The notes: a model not told the origin generated them from the sequence alone. Counted from the stretch's first letter, positions 43,187 through 53,685 are shown. The stretch: 64,000 nucleotides of DNA from an uncultured Muribaculaceae bacterium (GCA_910584495.1 CAJUAR010000002.1:29492-93491), one strand, 5' to 3'. Numbers and translations: made by a program.

Positions 43187-44752
43187 TTACCATTCGGGGT
43201 TCTGCTTCATGTTCTTGTTGAGTTCGAGCTCCTTGCGGGGGATGGGCAGGAGTTTGTGCTTGCTCTTGAAGCCATAGTTTGAGTTGGAGAAGGCGGCATT
43301 GTCGATACCGTCTGACTTGAAGGCGGGAACCTGCTTGCCCTGTTCGGCCATGACACGTTCGGCGTCGCCCCAGCGCACGAGGTCCTGGAAGCGCACGCTC
43401 TCAAAGCAGAGCTCGAGGCGTTTTTCGTTCTTGATGTCGTCCATGGTCACGTTTGCCAGCGGCTGGAGACGGGCACGTTCGCGCACCTTGTTGACATACT
43501 CGGCAGCCTTGGAGCCTCCCGACATGGCGTGTGCCTCAGCGGCGAGGAGCAGCACTTCGGCATAGCGCATCACGCGGCGGTTGATGAACTGGAAGCCCTG
43601 GAAGTAGGAGGCGTCCATGATGCAGTCCTCTTTGAGCGCACGGTTCTTCCAGTTGAAGATACCTTCGTGGCCCACCAGGCGTTCGCCGGAAACCACGGTC
43701 AGGCCGTATTCGGCGTTGAGCTCGTCGTAGGTGCGCATGGTTGCTTTCAGACGGTAGCCGTTGACACCCTCTGTAGCCACAAAGGCGTCGTAGAGGCTCT
43801 TGCGGGGATTCATGAAGCCGTATGTACCGTTGGCGATGTCCTTGTCGAGGCCGCCGATGTTGAGGAGCGCGGTGCGCCAGCCCATCATCAGGTATTCCAT
43901 CGACATTGTGTCCCAGGTGTGTTCGGGGTCGTTGCGTTTCTGCACCTCGAGCATGGCCTCGCAGCAGCCGTTGGCCACGGCGTGGTGGAGTTTGTCGAGG
44001 TCGCCGCGGTAGAGGTCGTATTTGCCGGAGTTGATGACGGCGTCAAGTTCCTTGGCAGCCTCGGCATATTTGCCCTGGAAAAGGAGGGCCTTGCCCAGCA
44101 TGGCCTGAGCCACTTCGGGGGTCACGCGGATTGTGGCGGCTGCATCGTTGACATCGCTCTTGGAGATGAGAGCCTTGCTGTCGATGGCGGCGCGGAAGTC
44201 CTTCTCGGTCTGTGCCCAGAGGTCTTCGGCGGTGCTGTTTGCCTGGTGGTATTCACCGGGCTGCAGCAGGTGGTCGACAACCGGAGCCGAGCCCCACAGC
44301 GAGGCAAGTTCGAAGTGTGCCCATCCGCGGAAGAAATATGCTTCGGCCACAGCCTGAGCTTTGACGGGGGTATCGGGCTCTACCTTTTCAATTATGAGGT
44401 TTGCCTTGTAGATGATGTTGTACATGCTGCTGTAGAAACCGGAAAGCATGCCATGGTCGGTGTCGAAGGTATATTCGTTGAGGCGTTCCATGTCGGGGTT
44501 GTCGCCGCGCGAGCCGCCGCCGGTCCAAAAGTCGTCGGAGATGAGGTTCTTCACAAAGAACCAGTTGTAATATGCTCCGCCCCAGCTTGTGTACATCGAG
44601 GCTACGGCCTGCTGGGCATCGGCATCGGTTTTGTAGAAGTCGTCCTGACCGCCCATGTTGCCGTGTTTCTGGATGTCGAGGCCGTCTTCACACGACGAAA
44701 AGAGGAGCGCCACGCCGGCCATCAGTGCCGGAACTATATATTTGAGTTTCAT
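43187..44752 (-). CDS. SusD/RagB family outer-membrane lipoprotein
   Basis: The 521-residue protein has a lipobox FSSC (Cys21) followed by EDGLD. Family segments are present: AVAEAYFFRGWAHFELASLW (TPR helix pair), VMRYAEVLLLAAEAHAMSGG, LCFESVRFQDLVRWGDAE and the final LLPIPRKELELNKNM. It pairs with the SusC gene 12 bp upstream and forms the binding lid of the transporter. Length is normal. Ligand type is inferred only from the neighbours (acylated beta-glycans or glycosides). Confidence 0.95.
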   Translation of the reverse strand: MKLKYIVPALMAGVALLFSSCEDGLDIQKHGNMGGQDDFYKTDADAQQAVASMYTSWGGAYYNWFFVKNLISDDFWTGGGSRGDNPDMERLNEYTFDTDHGMLSGFYSSMYNIIYKANLIIEKVEPDTPVKAQAVAEAYFFRGWAHFELASLWGSAPVVDHLLQPGEYHQANSTAEDLWAQTEKDFRAAIDSKALISKSDVNDAAATIRVTPEVAQAMLGKALLFQGKYAEAAKELDAVINSGKYDLYRGDLDKLHHAVANGCCEAMLEVQKRNDPEHTWDTMSMEYLMMGWRTALLNIGGLDKDIANGTYGFMNPRKSLYDAFVATEGVNGYRLKATMRTYDELNAEYGLTVVSGERLVGHEGIFNWKNRALKEDCIMDASYFQGFQFINRRVMRYAEVLLLAAEAHAMSGGSKAAEYVNKVRERARLQPLANVTMDDIKNEKRLELCFESVRFQDLVRWGDAERVMAEQGKQVPAFKSDGIDNAAFSNSNYGFKSKHKLLPIPRKELELNKNMKQNPEW

Positions 44753-44764
44753 AGTATTGACAGA

Positions 44765-47700
44765 TTAGAATGAAATGTTGAAACCTACAACCACTTTCTT
44801 CGACGAAGGATAGGAACCCTTGTCGATACCCATACCGGAGGTGGCGTTGACAGCCACTTCGGGGTCGAAGCCCGGATATTTGGTGAAGCAGAAGAAATCG
44901 TCCAGCGAGCCGTAGACGCGCATGTTGCTCACGTAGAAGCGGCGTGTGAAGCTCTGGGGGAGTGTGTAGCCAAGCTGAATCTGCTTGATTTTGAAATAGG
45001 AGCCGTTGTAGACAAGGGCGTCGGAAATCTGATATTTGTCCATGTTCTCGGCGCCTGCGCGGGGAACGGTACCGTTGGGGTTGGTGGCGGTCCAGCGGTT
45101 GTCGTAGAACACTTCCTTGAGTTTGTTCACCTGAGGGAAGTCGGCGCGGTTGATGCAGTTGAACACCTTGTTGCCGGCGGCTCCGGTGCCGAACACTGTG
45201 AGGTCGAAGCCCTTCCAGCCCAGATTGAGGGTCAGGCCGTAGGTAACGTCGGGGATGGCGTCGCCGATGTAGTCGAGGTCGCCGTCATCAAGCTTGCCGC
45301 TGCCGTCGAGGTCCTTGAAGGTGGGGTTACCCTTTTCGTCGAGGCCGTTGAACTTGTAGCCGCGGAAGTAGTAGACGGGATAGCCCTGCTCGAAGTAGGT
45401 GATGGTGGAGGTGTGGAAATTTGTGCCGCCGATGCGGTTGATGGACGGGTCGAGGTATGTAACCTTGTTCTTGAGGGTGGCGAAGTTGAGGGTAGCGCTG
45501 TAGCGGAAGTCGCCCACTGCGTCGCGCCACGAAAGTTCCACTTCCCAGCCGCGGTTGCTCACGTTACCGGCGTTCATGGGCGATGTGGCGCCACCGATGA
45601 TGAGCGAGGGAACTGTGCCGTTGACCAGGAGGTCTTTGGTCTTTTTGTCGAACCAGTCGACAACAACGCCCATGCGGTTGCGGAGGAAGCGCATGTCGAG
45701 ACCCACGTTCACCTGTTCCGAAGTCTCCCATTTCAGTTTGTCGTTACCCATGGTAGAGGGCGACACGGCGTTTGTATAGTTATTGCCGGGCACGAGAGGA
45801 TAGAAACCGCCTATAGCCATGTCGGTGCTGTAGGGGTATCCGCCGAGGGCTGCGAGCGAACCGTTCTGGCCCCAGCTTGCGCGGACTTTTACGTTGTCCA
45901 CCCAGCGGCGGGCCTGTTCAAAGAATTTTTCGTTGGAGATTGTCCAGCCTGCCGACACAGCGGGGAAGTAGCCCCAGCGGTTTTCAAGAGGAAGCTTGGA
46001 AAGGTCGGCGGCATCGGCGCGGAGCGAAGCCTGGATGTGGTAGCGGTTGTCGTATTCGTAGCTTACGCGGCCGAAGTAGGACATCTTGGAGCTGCGGGTC
46101 TTTTCGCCGCCCACGCCCTTGGTGGCCGAGGAGCTGGCATAGTTGAGGTACCAGAACAGGGGGTCGTTCTTCTTCAGCGCGTCCTCGTTGTTGGCGTTGA
46201 GGCTGCCCTGGGTGTAGGAGCTTGTAGATTCTGAGTAGGACATACCCACCATGGCCGACACCGTGTGCACGCCGAACTGGCGGAAATAGTTGGCAAAATT
46301 TTCCCACTGATAGTAGACGCTCTGCGAGTTCTGGGCGTTCATGCTCAGGTAGTCGCCGCTCTGTGTGGCGTTGCCGTAGAAAGGCAGGCTCACGTTGGAA
46401 TTATGGCTGGCAGACAGACGGTAGCCGAAGCGCGATGTGAAGGTGAAGCCTTTGAAGGGCTTGAAGTCGGCATAGATGCTGCCGTTGATGTTGAAACCGC
46501 CGGTGCGACCCACGCCGTTGTCGCGCATCACGAAGGGATGGTAGTTTTCACCCGAAATGAATTGCGACGACGAGTAGTAGTTGCCGTTCTTGTCGGTGAG
46601 CAGATGCTTGCCGTTCTTCTGGGCATTGAGCATGTGAATGGGGAGTTTGTCTGGAGCATAGACAAAGGGCGTGAGAGGGTCGAGCAGAAGAACGCCCGAG
46701 ATGAGGCTGCCGTACTCGTTGTTGGTCGACACCTGGCTCACATTGTATTTTTCAATCTGGTTGGTAGTTCCCACCTTGAGCCAGCTCTTGATGTCGTATT
46801 CGGCGTTGATTGCCGCGGTCAGACGCTGGTATTTGTCCTTGCCGCCGCCAACGATACCGTTGTTGTCCATATAAGAGAGCGACAGGTAGTAGTTGCCGTT
46901 GGCGTTGCCGTTTGTGAACGACACGTTGTGACGCTGCATGTGGCCGGTCTCGAAGGCTTCGTCAATCCACGAAGTGTTGGTGTGGCCGTCCCAGTTTTTA
47001 AGCAGATAATCCTCTGTGAAGATATTGCCTTCGGTCATATACTGGATATATTGTTCGGAATTTAGCATCTTGGGAATCTTGGCCGGACGCTCCCAGGTAT
47101 ACTGAAAATCGTACTGAATCTTGCCATTGCCTGCACTGCCGCGCTTGGTACTGATGAGCACAACACCGTTGCCGGCCTCGGCACCATAGATAGCAGCCGA
47201 GGCAGCATCTTTGAGCACTTCGATAGACGCAATGTCGTTAGGGTCAAGGCCGCTTATATCGGAAAGACGCACGCCGTCGACAACATAGAGAGGGTCGCTC
47301 GAGACATTCGATGAATAGCCGCGCACGCGGATTGTGGGCGACGAACCGGGGGCACTGGAGGTGTTCACCACCTGCACGCCGGCAGTCTTGCCCTGGAGGG
47401 CAGCCTGGGGGCTGGTCACGGTGCGGTTCTCGATGTCCGAAGCCTTCACCTGCGAGATGGCGCCGGTCACTGAGCTTTTCTTCTGTACGCCGTAGCCCAC
47501 GACAACCATTTCGTTGAGGGCTGTGGAGCTTTCGGTGAGTTTCACGTCGATGACGCCTGCGCCGGACACTTTGCGTTCGGCGGGCTCGTAACCTACATAG
47601 GTGTAGACGAGGGTCGAGCCGTTGGCGACACTGATTTCGTAATTGCCGTCGATGTCGGTGATCACGCCCTTCGGGTTACCCTTGGGAGTGATGCTGACGC

Positions 47701-47818
47701 CGATCAGGGGTTCGCCTGTGGCATCAGACACTGTGCCCGTCACCTTTACAGATGCCTGTGCCGAGGCCCAGAGAGCACCGGTGAGCATCAAAAGAAGAAA
47801 GGTTAATTTCAATTTCAT
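44765..47818 (-). CDS. SusC/RagA family TonB-linked outer-membrane transporter
   Basis: The 1017-residue protein has a signal peptide (ALWASAQ), a regulatory-like domain (about 25-105; VTGTVSDATGEPLIGVSITP), a TonB-box-like NEMVVVGYG, plug motifs (SVTGAISQVKASDIENRTV, RVRGYSSNVSSDPLYVVDG) and a barrel ending VVVGFNISF. The pair with SusD at 43187 imports oligosaccharides. It begins 25 bp after the carboxylesterase stop, so the esterase, SusC, SusD and fusion lipoprotein form one operon read leftward from 49469. Confidence 0.96.
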   Translation of the reverse strand: MKLKLTFLLLMLTGALWASAQASVKVTGTVSDATGEPLIGVSITPKGNPKGVITDIDGNYEISVANGSTLVYTYVGYEPAERKVSGAGVIDVKLTESSTALNEMVVVGYGVQKKSSVTGAISQVKASDIENRTVTSPQAALQGKTAGVQVVNTSSAPGSSPTIRVRGYSSNVSSDPLYVVDGVRLSDISGLDPNDIASIEVLKDAASAAIYGAEAGNGVVLISTKRGSAGNGKIQYDFQYTWERPAKIPKMLNSEQYIQYMTEGNIFTEDYLLKNWDGHTNTSWIDEAFETGHMQRHNVSFTNGNANGNYYLSLSYMDNNGIVGGGKDKYQRLTAAINAEYDIKSWLKVGTTNQIEKYNVSQVSTNNEYGSLISGVLLLDPLTPFVYAPDKLPIHMLNAQKNGKHLLTDKNGNYYSSSQFISGENYHPFVMRDNGVGRTGGFNINGSIYADFKPFKGFTFTSRFGYRLSASHNSNVSLPFYGNATQSGDYLSMNAQNSQSVYYQWENFANYFRQFGVHTVSAMVGMSYSESTSSYTQGSLNANNEDALKKNDPLFWYLNYASSSATKGVGGEKTRSSKMSYFGRVSYEYDNRYHIQASLRADAADLSKLPLENRWGYFPAVSAGWTISNEKFFEQARRWVDNVKVRASWGQNGSLAALGGYPYSTDMAIGGFYPLVPGNNYTNAVSPSTMGNDKLKWETSEQVNVGLDMRFLRNRMGVVVDWFDKKTKDLLVNGTVPSLIIGGATSPMNAGNVSNRGWEVELSWRDAVGDFRYSATLNFATLKNKVTYLDPSINRIGGTNFHTSTITYFEQGYPVYYFRGYKFNGLDEKGNPTFKDLDGSGKLDDGDLDYIGDAIPDVTYGLTLNLGWKGFDLTVFGTGAAGNKVFNCINRADFPQVNKLKEVFYDNRWTATNPNGTVPRAGAENMDKYQISDALVYNGSYFKIKQIQLGYTLPQSFTRRFYVSNMRVYGSLDDFFCFTKYPGFDPEVAVNATSGMGIDKGSYPSSKKVVVGFNISF

Positions 47819-47843
47819 GATGATTGGTATTTAAGATTAAGAA

Positions 47844-49469
47844 TTAGAAGCTTTTCTGGTTCTGCACTTTATCGACGAAGTCGAGCAGGGCGCGGTCGTG
47901 GCCGTTGCGCACTGAGCATTCATTGTCGAAGAACATGGTGGCTCGCTTTTTGGCATCATACTGAGGCCATGAGGGAAGCGACGGTGTGTTGGGGTTGCCG
48001 GTGCGGGCGAAAGCCAGCCAGGCGTCGGACATCTTTTCGGCCAGGGCATCGGCTTCGACACCGCCGCCTGTCATAGAGGCATGAATTTTGGAGTTGTTGA
48101 ATACGAAAGGAATTTCCATGCAGTGTGTGCTGCGGAGTATGCCGTCGAGGACGGGCGATTCCCATGTGAACAGATACATATACACCGGGGCTCCCTTCTG
48201 CTCAGCCTTGATGTTGCCTTGTTTCACAGCATTTGGGCGGAAAGTGGTGTCGAAGTCGATGATGTCCTTAGGCTGGTAGCCGGGGTAGGCCTCGGCATAT
48301 TTTTTGATATATTCATCGGTGTTCTTGCCCCACTGGCGCTCTACGAAGGCGCGGGCGCCGGCCATATCCACGCCACGGAGCATGGGCACGTAGGTTGTGG
48401 ACGAGAACTCGCATTTGGTGGTTCCTATGAGCATGGGGATGTCGCGGCTCTGTTCAGGTGCACCTTCTGAGAAAGGCTGGCGTGGAAGGACACTGCCGTC
48501 GACTGTGGGGGCCCAGCCAAAGATAAAGGCACCGCCCGTGCCGCCTTCGGCCTCAACTTCGGCGCGCACTTTAGCAAGAGCGCGGTTGGCGGCGGCGAGC
48601 AGCTCGGTGTAGGGCAGCGACGAGAGTTTTTTGACATCTTTTTCAAGACCGAGCTCCTTGACCACGGCGCGGCCAATACGGCGCGACCAGTCGGAAGTCA
48701 TGGTGCTCAGCGTGGAGCCTGATTGAACGATTGCCTTGTGGAACAAACCCTTGGCAGCCGGAGTAGCGCAGAGAATCGACACCTTGCCTCCACCTCCGCT
48801 CTGTCCGAAGATGGTAATGTTGTCGGGGTCGCCGCCAAAAGCTTCGGCATTATTTTTGACCCACTGAAGAGCGGCCACAAGATCGAGAAGGCCGGCGTTG
48901 CCCGACGAAGCATATTCCGGGCCGAAATCGGACAGGTCGAGGAAGCCGAGCACGTTGAGGCGGTGGTTGAGCGTAACTACCACCACATCGCCCTTTCGGG
49001 CAAGGTTTGCGCCGTCATAGCCGGGAAGTTCCTGACCGCTGCCGGTTGCAAAACCGCCACCGTGCAACCACACCATGACCGGACGCCTGGCACCGTCGGC
49101 ACCTTTTGCAGGTGTCCAGATGTTGGCACGCAGGCAATCCTCGCCCGGATAACCGTCGTCCCAGTTGAAAGCAAAGGCAATCTCGTCGTTCTGCCATCCC
49201 TGTCGCACAGCCTGCGGACATGTGGGGCCGTAGTTGCGGCAGCTGCGGGTGCCTTCCCATTTGTCGGCCGGCTGCGGGGCCATAAAACGCTCGGCCTTGG
49301 CATAGGGTACTCCCTTATATATGTTAATGCCCTCTTCGGTATAGCCGGCAATCCGGCCTTGCTCCACAGTGGTGGTAGCATCGGTAGTTGAAATGGCACT
49401 GCGAGGCTCGGCGGCGTGGCTGCAGAGTGCAAGTGCAAGCAATGCTAATGATGTGATGTGTTTCTTCAT
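47844..49469 (-). CDS. Type B carboxylesterase (alpha/beta hydrolase)
   Basis: The 541-residue protein has a signal peptide (LCSHAAEP) and the type B carboxylesterase (COesterase) fold: GRIAGYTEEGINIYKGVPYA, EDCLRANIWTPA with the family Cys, the oxyanion VWLHGGGFATGSG and the nucleophile Ser224 in FGQSGGGGKVS. The usual elbow is GESAG, so Gln at the second place is uncommon. A His in THCMEIPFVF follows. Relatives cleave p-nitrobenzyl and acyl esters. As the first gene of a SusC/SusD operon it probably removes acyl groups from imported glycan fragments. Confidence 0.9.
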   Translation of the reverse strand: MKKHITSLALLALALCSHAAEPRSAISTTDATTTVEQGRIAGYTEEGINIYKGVPYAKAERFMAPQPADKWEGTRSCRNYGPTCPQAVRQGWQNDEIAFAFNWDDGYPGEDCLRANIWTPAKGADGARRPVMVWLHGGGFATGSGQELPGYDGANLARKGDVVVVTLNHRLNVLGFLDLSDFGPEYASSGNAGLLDLVAALQWVKNNAEAFGGDPDNITIFGQSGGGGKVSILCATPAAKGLFHKAIVQSGSTLSTMTSDWSRRIGRAVVKELGLEKDVKKLSSLPYTELLAAANRALAKVRAEVEAEGGTGGAFIFGWAPTVDGSVLPRQPFSEGAPEQSRDIPMLIGTTKCEFSSTTYVPMLRGVDMAGARAFVERQWGKNTDEYIKKYAEAYPGYQPKDIIDFDTTFRPNAVKQGNIKAEQKGAPVYMYLFTWESPVLDGILRSTHCMEIPFVFNNSKIHASMTGGGVEADALAEKMSDAWLAFARTGNPNTPSLPSWPQYDAKKRATMFFDNECSVRNGHDRALLDFVDKVQNQKSF

Positions 49470-49503
49470 AATATTGAGTATGGTTATGCTTTTTTCTACG
49501 CTG

Positions 49504-49511
49504 CAAAATTA
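49504..49511 (-). promoter_or_regulatory. -7 box for the carboxylesterase-SusC-SusD operon
   Basis: Minus-strand TAATTTTG matches TAnnTTTG, 35 bp before the start at 49469. There is no -33 TTTG at the right distance, as expected for a promoter dependent on the divergent regulator. Confidence 0.45.
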
Positions 49512-49660
49512 GCTTCAATTTCTGCGTAGGGCTTGTCGCCTTTTTCATATTGTTTGCATATGCCGTCACAGGAGCTTGCATATTTGTTCAAATGTTTGGC
49601 AATTCGTTCATCCTTTTAAAAATCAAGCATTTTATTTAACTGACATACCATAAAAAATGA

Positions 49661-49668
49661 TAATTTTG
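49661..49668 (+). promoter_or_regulatory. -7 box for the hybrid two-component regulator
   Basis: TAATTTTG lies 22 bp before the regulator's ATG. No clear -33 element was seen. Confidence 0.45.
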
Positions 49669-49690
49669 CAGAACAAAAAAATCTACTACC

Positions 49691-52600
49691 ATGCGATTGC
49701 TTGCCTATTTCTTATGTCTCGCCGCAATGATGATGAGCTGCTCCACAAAGCAGGAATCCGACAGTGCCTCCGGCAAGGCCCCGGTGCTGGCAGACAATAT
49801 ATCCAACCAATTTGTCTACACCATTGCCGAGGATGCCACCGGGCAGATTTGGATTGGAACCTTTCGAGGCCTCAACCGCTACAACTCGCGCGAATTTTTC
49901 CAGTATTTCAGTCACGACGATTCACTCTCGCTTCCCGACAACCAGATACGCACCATACACCGAGCCAAAGACGGCACACTCTATATCGGTACTATTCAGG
50001 GCCTCTGCCGATATACGGACCAAGATAACTTCGTCACTATTGACATAGGAGATCGACCCATAGTGTCGAATATTGTGGAAATGGACGATTCTTCGTTGAT
50101 TTTCACTGCCAACAAGGCGTTGATGGGCTACAAACCGGGCGAAGAAAAGGCCGAACTTTTGGTTGATGACAATTGTCCCGGTTCGTTCTTCAATATCAAT
50201 CTACATCGTGATGCCGACAATCAAGTATGGGTAGTTGGCGAAAATTCAATACGTCGTTACGATTCCGAACGCAATATTCTTACTGATTCTATACCCAATG
50301 ACACATATTGCCGTAACTCTTTCATGTTCAATGGTCATTATTTGTGGCTTGCAGGAAACATGCTTCGTTGCTTCGACACCCGCAGCGGAAAGTTCACTCC
50401 CCTGCCTCCGGCTGTTTCGTCCCATCCCATGCTCGGCTCCGCATCCGTCGAATTTGTCCATCCCTACGGCGACAATGGCCTGATGTTCCTCACCTCCAAC
50501 GACGGCATGTTTCTCTACAATGCCACCACAGCGAAAATCATCAGCCAGAACGATGCAGATTTCCCAATCAAGGTGCCGGAATTCAAAATCAAAACAATGT
50601 TCACCGATTCGAGGGGAAACATATGGTTCGGAGGCCATGACCAGGGGATAGATGTTCACTACAAATATACCGATCGCTTCAACCATAACAAGACAGCGAA
50701 AACGGCGGTGGATAACAAGTCGGTGGTGTCGACAACCATCGACCGCGATAACAACCTTTGGATGGCCACGCGCAACGATGGCATATTCATGCTCGACAAT
50801 CGCGACAAATCTATCTGCCATTTCCCCATCATAAGCCTCTCTTCGAGAGGGCATGCCTACGACGAATATATCAAGAATGTCTTTGCCGATTCAAAAGGAT
50901 ATATATGGATTACTCTCACAAACAGCGAAGTGCTCCGATGCAAGCCGTCGGACAGAGGTCTCGGTGTCGACAAACGATATAACATTTGGGGAGTAATGTC
51001 CATTACAGAAGATGCAAACGGCACCATATGGCTCGGAACAGGCTCGCCATATGTGGCTTATCTGAAGCCTGATGCCTCGGAATTTGTCCCTCTGCAGGTT
51101 TTCGACCCCGGTTTTGTTTTCATTCCCGGTCTCACCGTCTACGACAACGAACACATTCTTGTGGCGGCATTCAACCAGCCGCCAAAGACTGTCGATATCA
51201 ACACCAAAGAAGTGAGCCCCCTGCCTGTGGCAGACAAGAGCCTGGAAAAATCGCTAACCCGCTCAGTGTTCATTCCTACGGATGTGTTTGTGGACAACTG
51301 TCGCAATCTGTGGATAGGTACAATCGCCAACGGACTGCTGCGCTACGACAAATCCGATTCGACATTTGTGGCAATAAAGGAATTTGACGGCTTCGATGTT
51401 TCGGCAATACGTCAGGACCGCGATTCGTGCCTGTGGGTGAGTACGCTAAACGGTCTGTGCAGGTACTGTCCCGGCGACGAATATTTCGAACATTTTATGG
51501 CACGCGACGGTATCGGAGGCAACCAGTTCTACGACCGTGCGGCCGCAGTCGACACATCGGGCTACATCTACTTCGGCGCAACCCACGGCATCACCTCCTT
51601 CGATCCTCGAGAGGTTTCACAGAGGGTATCGGCACCTCTGTTGTTCCAAAACCTTATTGTCCACAACAAAGCGGTGCGTCCCGGAACAGGCATCATCGAC
51701 ACCGACATGCAGTATTGCCCTGATGTGCACCTTGACAACGACAAAAACAGCTTTGGCATCACCTTTGTGGCCGTGGACTACTGCATGAATCCTCGCGTGC
51801 CCTATCGCTACATGCTCGAAGGCGTGGACGACAGGTGGATTGAATCGTCGGGTTCGCGAGTGGCATACTATGCCAATGTGGCCCCGGGCACTTATCAATT
51901 TAAAGTGGGCATTGTTGGCGACGACAGTTCGCAGATAACGATCAAGGTCATTATTGAAGGCCCATGGTGGACCTCCTGGTGGGCAATAATAATTATCTGC
52001 ATTATCATAGCTTCCATCTCGGCGGTTCTCATTGTGGCCGTAATGAAAGTGAAGGCCGAACGCGAGGCTGTGCATCGCGCACGCCTCGAAAAAGAACGAG
52101 AACAACACATCAACAACATGAACATGCGATTTTTTGCCAACATATCGCACGAATTCCGTACCCCGCTCACCATGATTTCAGGCCCTATCAAGCAGCTTGC
52201 AGCCGACAAAGAAATATCGGAACAAAACAGACATCTGCTCACTATAGCCAAGGTCAACGTGTCGCGAATGCTTAACCTTGTAAACCAGCTGCTCGATTTC
52301 AACAAACTGGAAAACGACACCCTGCCTCTGGAAGTTGAACGAATCGATATCGCCGCACTGCTGCGGCAGCTCACTGAAATGTTTTCGCTCCATGCTGCAA
52401 ATAAAGAACTGACCTTTGTCACTAACGGTATGGAAGAAAACTGCTTTGTCACCGCCGATGCCGACAAACTGTCTAAAATCATCACAAACCTCCTTTCGAA
52501 CGCACTGAAATTCACCCCCCGAGGCGGCACGGTGACTGTGGGCCTCGACATCGTTCACGATTCTGAAATCGGAGAGGCAATCAAAATATATGTCCGCAAC

Positions 52601-53680
52601 ACCGGCAACAGAATACCATCCGACAAACTCGAAAAAATATTCGAACGCTATTACCAGCTCGACAACAACAACGAATCAGGCAGCTACAACTGCGGCTCGG
52701 GAATTGGGCTATATTATTCCCGTGCCCTTGCAAACCTCCATCACGGCCGTCTGTTTGCAGTTGACAGCAAAGAATTCAACGGTGCCGAATTCGACCTCAT
52801 CATCCCTGCACAGGCCGAAGTATATGCCAACGACCGCCACAAAGGGTCGCCCACCCAGTTCGATACCTATCCGCTGAGTTCGCCACCGGGAGGCGTATCA
52901 CCGATGGGTGCCGACACCTCCGACACCACTTCTCGCCCACTGATTCTGGTGGTGGACGACGACATACAGGTGGCAGAATATCTGCGCACGCTCCTGCAGT
53001 CATCATATAGGGTGGTGAACCGTTTCGATGCCGAATCGGCCCTGAGCTGGCTCGACGAAAACACACCCGCCATGATTATCAGCGATGTTGTGATGCCGGG
53101 CAAAGACGGCTACGACCTTTGCCGCTTCGTCAAACGCGACATACGTTTCAGCCACATTCCCGTCATACTCCTCACCGCTAAAGCAACGGTTGAAAACCAG
53201 GTGGAAGGCCTCGATGCAGAAGCCGATGCCTACATTACAAAACCTTTCGAACCTTCGTTGCTCATGTCGCAGATTGGCTCACTTCTCCGCAACAGGGAGA
53301 AGGCCATGAAAACAATCACCGCCGTAACAACGGTAGAAGATGTCGATTCCGACATAATATCGCCGCAGGACAGCGCATTCCTCGAAGAGCTGTATGCCCT
53401 GATGGAAAAAGAACTGGCCAACTGCGAACTGGATGTCAACGAAATTTCGCGCCTGATACACATGTCGCGGACCAAGTTCTACTACAAAGTGAAAGGCCTC
53501 ACCGGCGAACCTCCGTCGGTATTTTTCAAAACATACAAACTCAACCGTGCCGCAGAACTCATCCGAGAGCACAGATACACCCTCTCCGAAATCTCCGATA
53601 TGACAGGCTTCTCATCACTGAGCCACTTCTCCCGCAGCTTCAAAAAGCAGTTCGGTGTGCCGCCGACATCTTTCTCATGA
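49691..53680 (+). CDS. Hybrid two-component system regulator (sensor kinase, receiver, AraC-type DNA binding)
   Basis: The 1329-residue protein joins all parts of a two-component system. A signal (MMMSC, Cys18) is followed by a periplasmic two-propeller sensor made of repeats such as GQIWIGTFRGLNRYN (about 25-660) and a Y_Y_Y-type domain (to 755). One membrane segment lies at about 763-786 (AIIIICIIIASISAVLIVAV). The kinase has His820 in ISHEFRTPLTMI and an ATPase domain (LLSNALKFTPRGGTVTV). The receiver has Asp1132 in IISDVVMPGKDG. The C-terminal AraC HTH (ELIREHRYTLSEISDMTGFS) binds DNA. It is divergent from the carboxylesterase operon and almost surely switches it on when a glycan fragment binds the sensor. 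Confidence 0.96.
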   Translation: MRLLAYFLCLAAMMMSCSTKQESDSASGKAPVLADNISNQFVYTIAEDATGQIWIGTFRGLNRYNSREFFQYFSHDDSLSLPDNQIRTIHRAKDGTLYIGTIQGLCRYTDQDNFVTIDIGDRPIVSNIVEMDDSSLIFTANKALMGYKPGEEKAELLVDDNCPGSFFNINLHRDADNQVWVVGENSIRRYDSERNILTDSIPNDTYCRNSFMFNGHYLWLAGNMLRCFDTRSGKFTPLPPAVSSHPMLGSASVEFVHPYGDNGLMFLTSNDGMFLYNATTAKIISQNDADFPIKVPEFKIKTMFTDSRGNIWFGGHDQGIDVHYKYTDRFNHNKTAKTAVDNKSVVSTTIDRDNNLWMATRNDGIFMLDNRDKSICHFPIISLSSRGHAYDEYIKNVFADSKGYIWITLTNSEVLRCKPSDRGLGVDKRYNIWGVMSITEDANGTIWLGTGSPYVAYLKPDASEFVPLQVFDPGFVFIPGLTVYDNEHILVAAFNQPPKTVDINTKEVSPLPVADKSLEKSLTRSVFIPTDVFVDNCRNLWIGTIANGLLRYDKSDSTFVAIKEFDGFDVSAIRQDRDSCLWVSTLNGLCRYCPGDEYFEHFMARDGIGGNQFYDRAAAVDTSGYIYFGATHGITSFDPREVSQRVSAPLLFQNLIVHNKAVRPGTGIIDTDMQYCPDVHLDNDKNSFGITFVAVDYCMNPRVPYRYMLEGVDDRWIESSGSRVAYYANVAPGTYQFKVGIVGDDSSQITIKVIIEGPWWTSWWAIIIICIIIASISAVLIVAVMKVKAEREAVHRARLEKEREQHINNMNMRFFANISHEFRTPLTMISGPIKQLAADKEISEQNRHLLTIAKVNVSRMLNLVNQLLDFNKLENDTLPLEVERIDIAALLRQLTEMFSLHAANKELTFVTNGMEENCFVTADADKLSKIITNLLSNALKFTPRGGTVTVGLDIVHDSEIGEAIKIYVRNTGNRIPSDKLEKIFERYYQLDNNNESGSYNCGSGIGLYYSRALANLHHGRLFAVDSKEFNGAEFDLIIPAQAEVYANDRHKGSPTQFDTYPLSSPPGGVSPMGADTSDTTSRPLILVVDDDIQVAEYLRTLLQSSYRVVNRFDAESALSWLDENTPAMIISDVVMPGKDGYDLCRFVKRDIRFSHIPVILLTAKATVENQVEGLDAEADAYITKPFEPSLLMSQIGSLLRNREKAMKTITAVTTVEDVDSDIISPQDSAFLEELYALMEKELANCELDVNEISRLIHMSRTKFYYKVKGLTGEPPSVFFKTYKLNRAAELIREHRYTLSEISDMTGFSSLSHFSRSFKKQFGVPPTSFS

Positions 53681-53685
53681 TGGTG

